6,437 bases of DNA from an uncultured Clostridia bacterium (GTDB lineage: Bacteria > Bacillota > Clostridia > Oscillospirales > Oscillospiraceae): positions 1 through 6,437 of the forward strand of contig CAMWTG010000162.1 in NCBI GenBank assembly GCA_947177115.1, written 5' to 3'. This document shows positions 5,822 to 6,437 of the stretch, piece by piece. The translations under genes and the position numbers were made by a program. The notes beneath the pieces were generated by a model that saw only the letters and a program-made list of their open reading frames with translations, did no database searches and was not told where the DNA came from. Numbering within the stretch: the first letter of the stretch is position 1; every line of letters begins with the position of its first letter.

Positions 5822-5855
5822 AAAAAACCGCCCCAGGCAGCAAGCCTGAGGCGGT
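5822..5855 (-). terminator. Intrinsic terminator of gpmI
   Basis: Read on the minus strand, ACCGCCTCAGGC and GCCTGGGGCGGT form a 12-base-pair stem with one G-U pair and a 5-base loop. A run of six T residues follows immediately, the first belonging to the stem. It lies 14 bases after the gpmI stop. It separates gpmI from the muramidase gene, so the muramidase gene needs its own promoter. Confidence 0.92.
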
Positions 5856-5869
5856 CCTCCGCGTTTTTG

Positions 5870-6437
5870 TCACTCGATCAAGCTCTTCCCGTCCATTTCC
5901 GGCGGGCAGGCAAGGCCCATGATATCCAGGATCGTGGGCGCAATGTCAGCCAGGCGGCCCGGGTGCAGCTTTGCATCCGCGCCTACCAGAATGAAGGGCA
6001 CCAGGTTGGTGGTGTGCGCGGTCATGGGGGAACCATCGCGCTTGCGCATCTCCTCCGCATTGCCGTGGTCGGCGGTGATCATGGCAATGCCGCCCATAGC
6101 CCGGGTCGCGTCCACCACCCGGCCAACGCAGGCATCCACTGTTTCCACCGCTTTCACAGCGGCCTCATACACGCCGGTGTGGCCCACCATGTCGCAATTT
6201 GCAAAGTTGAGGATGATCACATCGTAATTCCCGGACTCAATGCGCTCCACACACTTGTCCGTCACCTCTACGGCGCTCATCTCCGGCTGGAGGTCATAGG
6301 TAGCCACCTTGGGAGAAGCCACCAGCACCCGGTCCTCCCCGGGGAACACCGCCTCGCTGCCGCCGTTGAAAAAGAAGGTCACATGGGCGTACTTCTCCGT
6401 CTCAGCGATCCGCAGCTGCGTCATGCCAAGGGAGCTG
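5870..6437 (-). CDS. gpmI: 2,3-bisphosphoglycerate-independent phosphoglycerate mutase, C-terminal part
   Basis: GpmI interconverts 3- and 2-phosphoglycerate in glycolysis using two Mn2+ ions, and acts in the cytoplasm. Only the last part of an enzyme of about 510 residues is visible. The reading frame stays open through the right edge, so the gene begins outside the window. The Met at 6424 is internal, since the residues before and after it (G-MTQLRIAETEKYAHVTFFF) match the conserved QLRIAETEKY segment of the family. Counting from that Met, metal-binding signatures are FANCDMVGHTG (74-84, Asp78 and His82), ITADHGNAEE (116-125, Asp119 and His120) and AHTTNLVPF (136-144, His137). The C-terminal LADIAPTILDIMG and GKSLIE are typical. 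All metal ligands expected in this part are present, so the enzyme looks functional. In many Firmicutes it follows pgk and tpiA; those would lie beyond the right edge if present. Confidence 0.96.
   Translation of the reverse strand, partial: SSLGMTQLRIAETEKYAHVTFFFNGGSEAVFPGEDRVLVASPKVATYDLQPEMSAVEVTDKCVERIESGNYDVIILNFANCDMVGHTGVYEAAVKAVETVDACVGRVVDATRAMGGIAMITADHGNAEEMRKRDGSPMTAHTTNLVPFILVGADAKLHPGRLADIAPTILDIMGLACPPEMDGKSLIE

Noticed and set aside
5731..5922. 63-residue Lys-rich plus-strand frame after a GGAGG-like stretch
   Set aside because: It runs through the gpmI terminator and into antisense gpmI sequence. The GGAGG motifs are within purine-rich spacer and do not precede a convincing start.

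Overview
The window looks like a chromosomal segment of a moderately GC-rich Gram-positive Clostridia member, most likely Oscillospiraceae-like (Flavonifractor/Intestinimonas type). That placement is inferred from four things: strong GGAGG-type ribosome binding sites, SLH-domain surface proteins, an anaerobic citrate lyase, and GC-biased third positions that create long antisense ORFs. No mobile element, tRNA, rRNA or CRISPR is visible.

Layout. Positions 1-153 hold no supported gene, only a possible promoter and a clear ribosome binding site for a 75-residue HPr-fold protein (154-381, +). That protein lacks the phosphocarrier histidine but keeps the regulatory-serine region, so it resembles Crh more than HPr. 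A relatively AT-rich spacer (382-569) follows. It leads into an extended -10 promoter and a leader hairpin that start a tight citD-citE-citF operon (664-3436, +). The operon encodes the acyl carrier, lyase and CoA-transferase subunits of citrate lyase, joined by ATGA overlaps. It ends at a strong hairpin terminator that also serves the converging gene.

On the minus strand, 3486-5609 encodes a secreted 707-residue protein. Its order is signal peptide, GH24 (T4-type) lysozyme domain, InlB/Listeria-Bacteroides-type repeat, three SLH domains, GH25 muramidase domain. It therefore carries two different muramidase folds on one wall-anchored chain. Upstream of it, on the coding strand, lies an 11-of-12 match to the WalR (YycF) box, the operator of the cell-wall homeostasis regulator that controls autolysins in Bacillus and Staphylococcus. 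The window closes with the C-terminal part of cofactor-independent phosphoglycerate mutase (gpmI, minus, running off the right edge) and its own intrinsic terminator.

How the parts relate. CitD, CitE and CitF together form citrate lyase, which cleaves citrate to acetate and oxaloacetate. The genes that activate it (citC, citX, citG) are not in this transcription unit and must lie elsewhere. The HPr-like gene might link carbon status to gene expression, but that is inference. The double muramidase and gpmI are independent units. The most notable items are the GH24-SLH-GH25 architecture, its Thr-to-Tyr change at the third GH24 active-site position, and the WalR-like operator.
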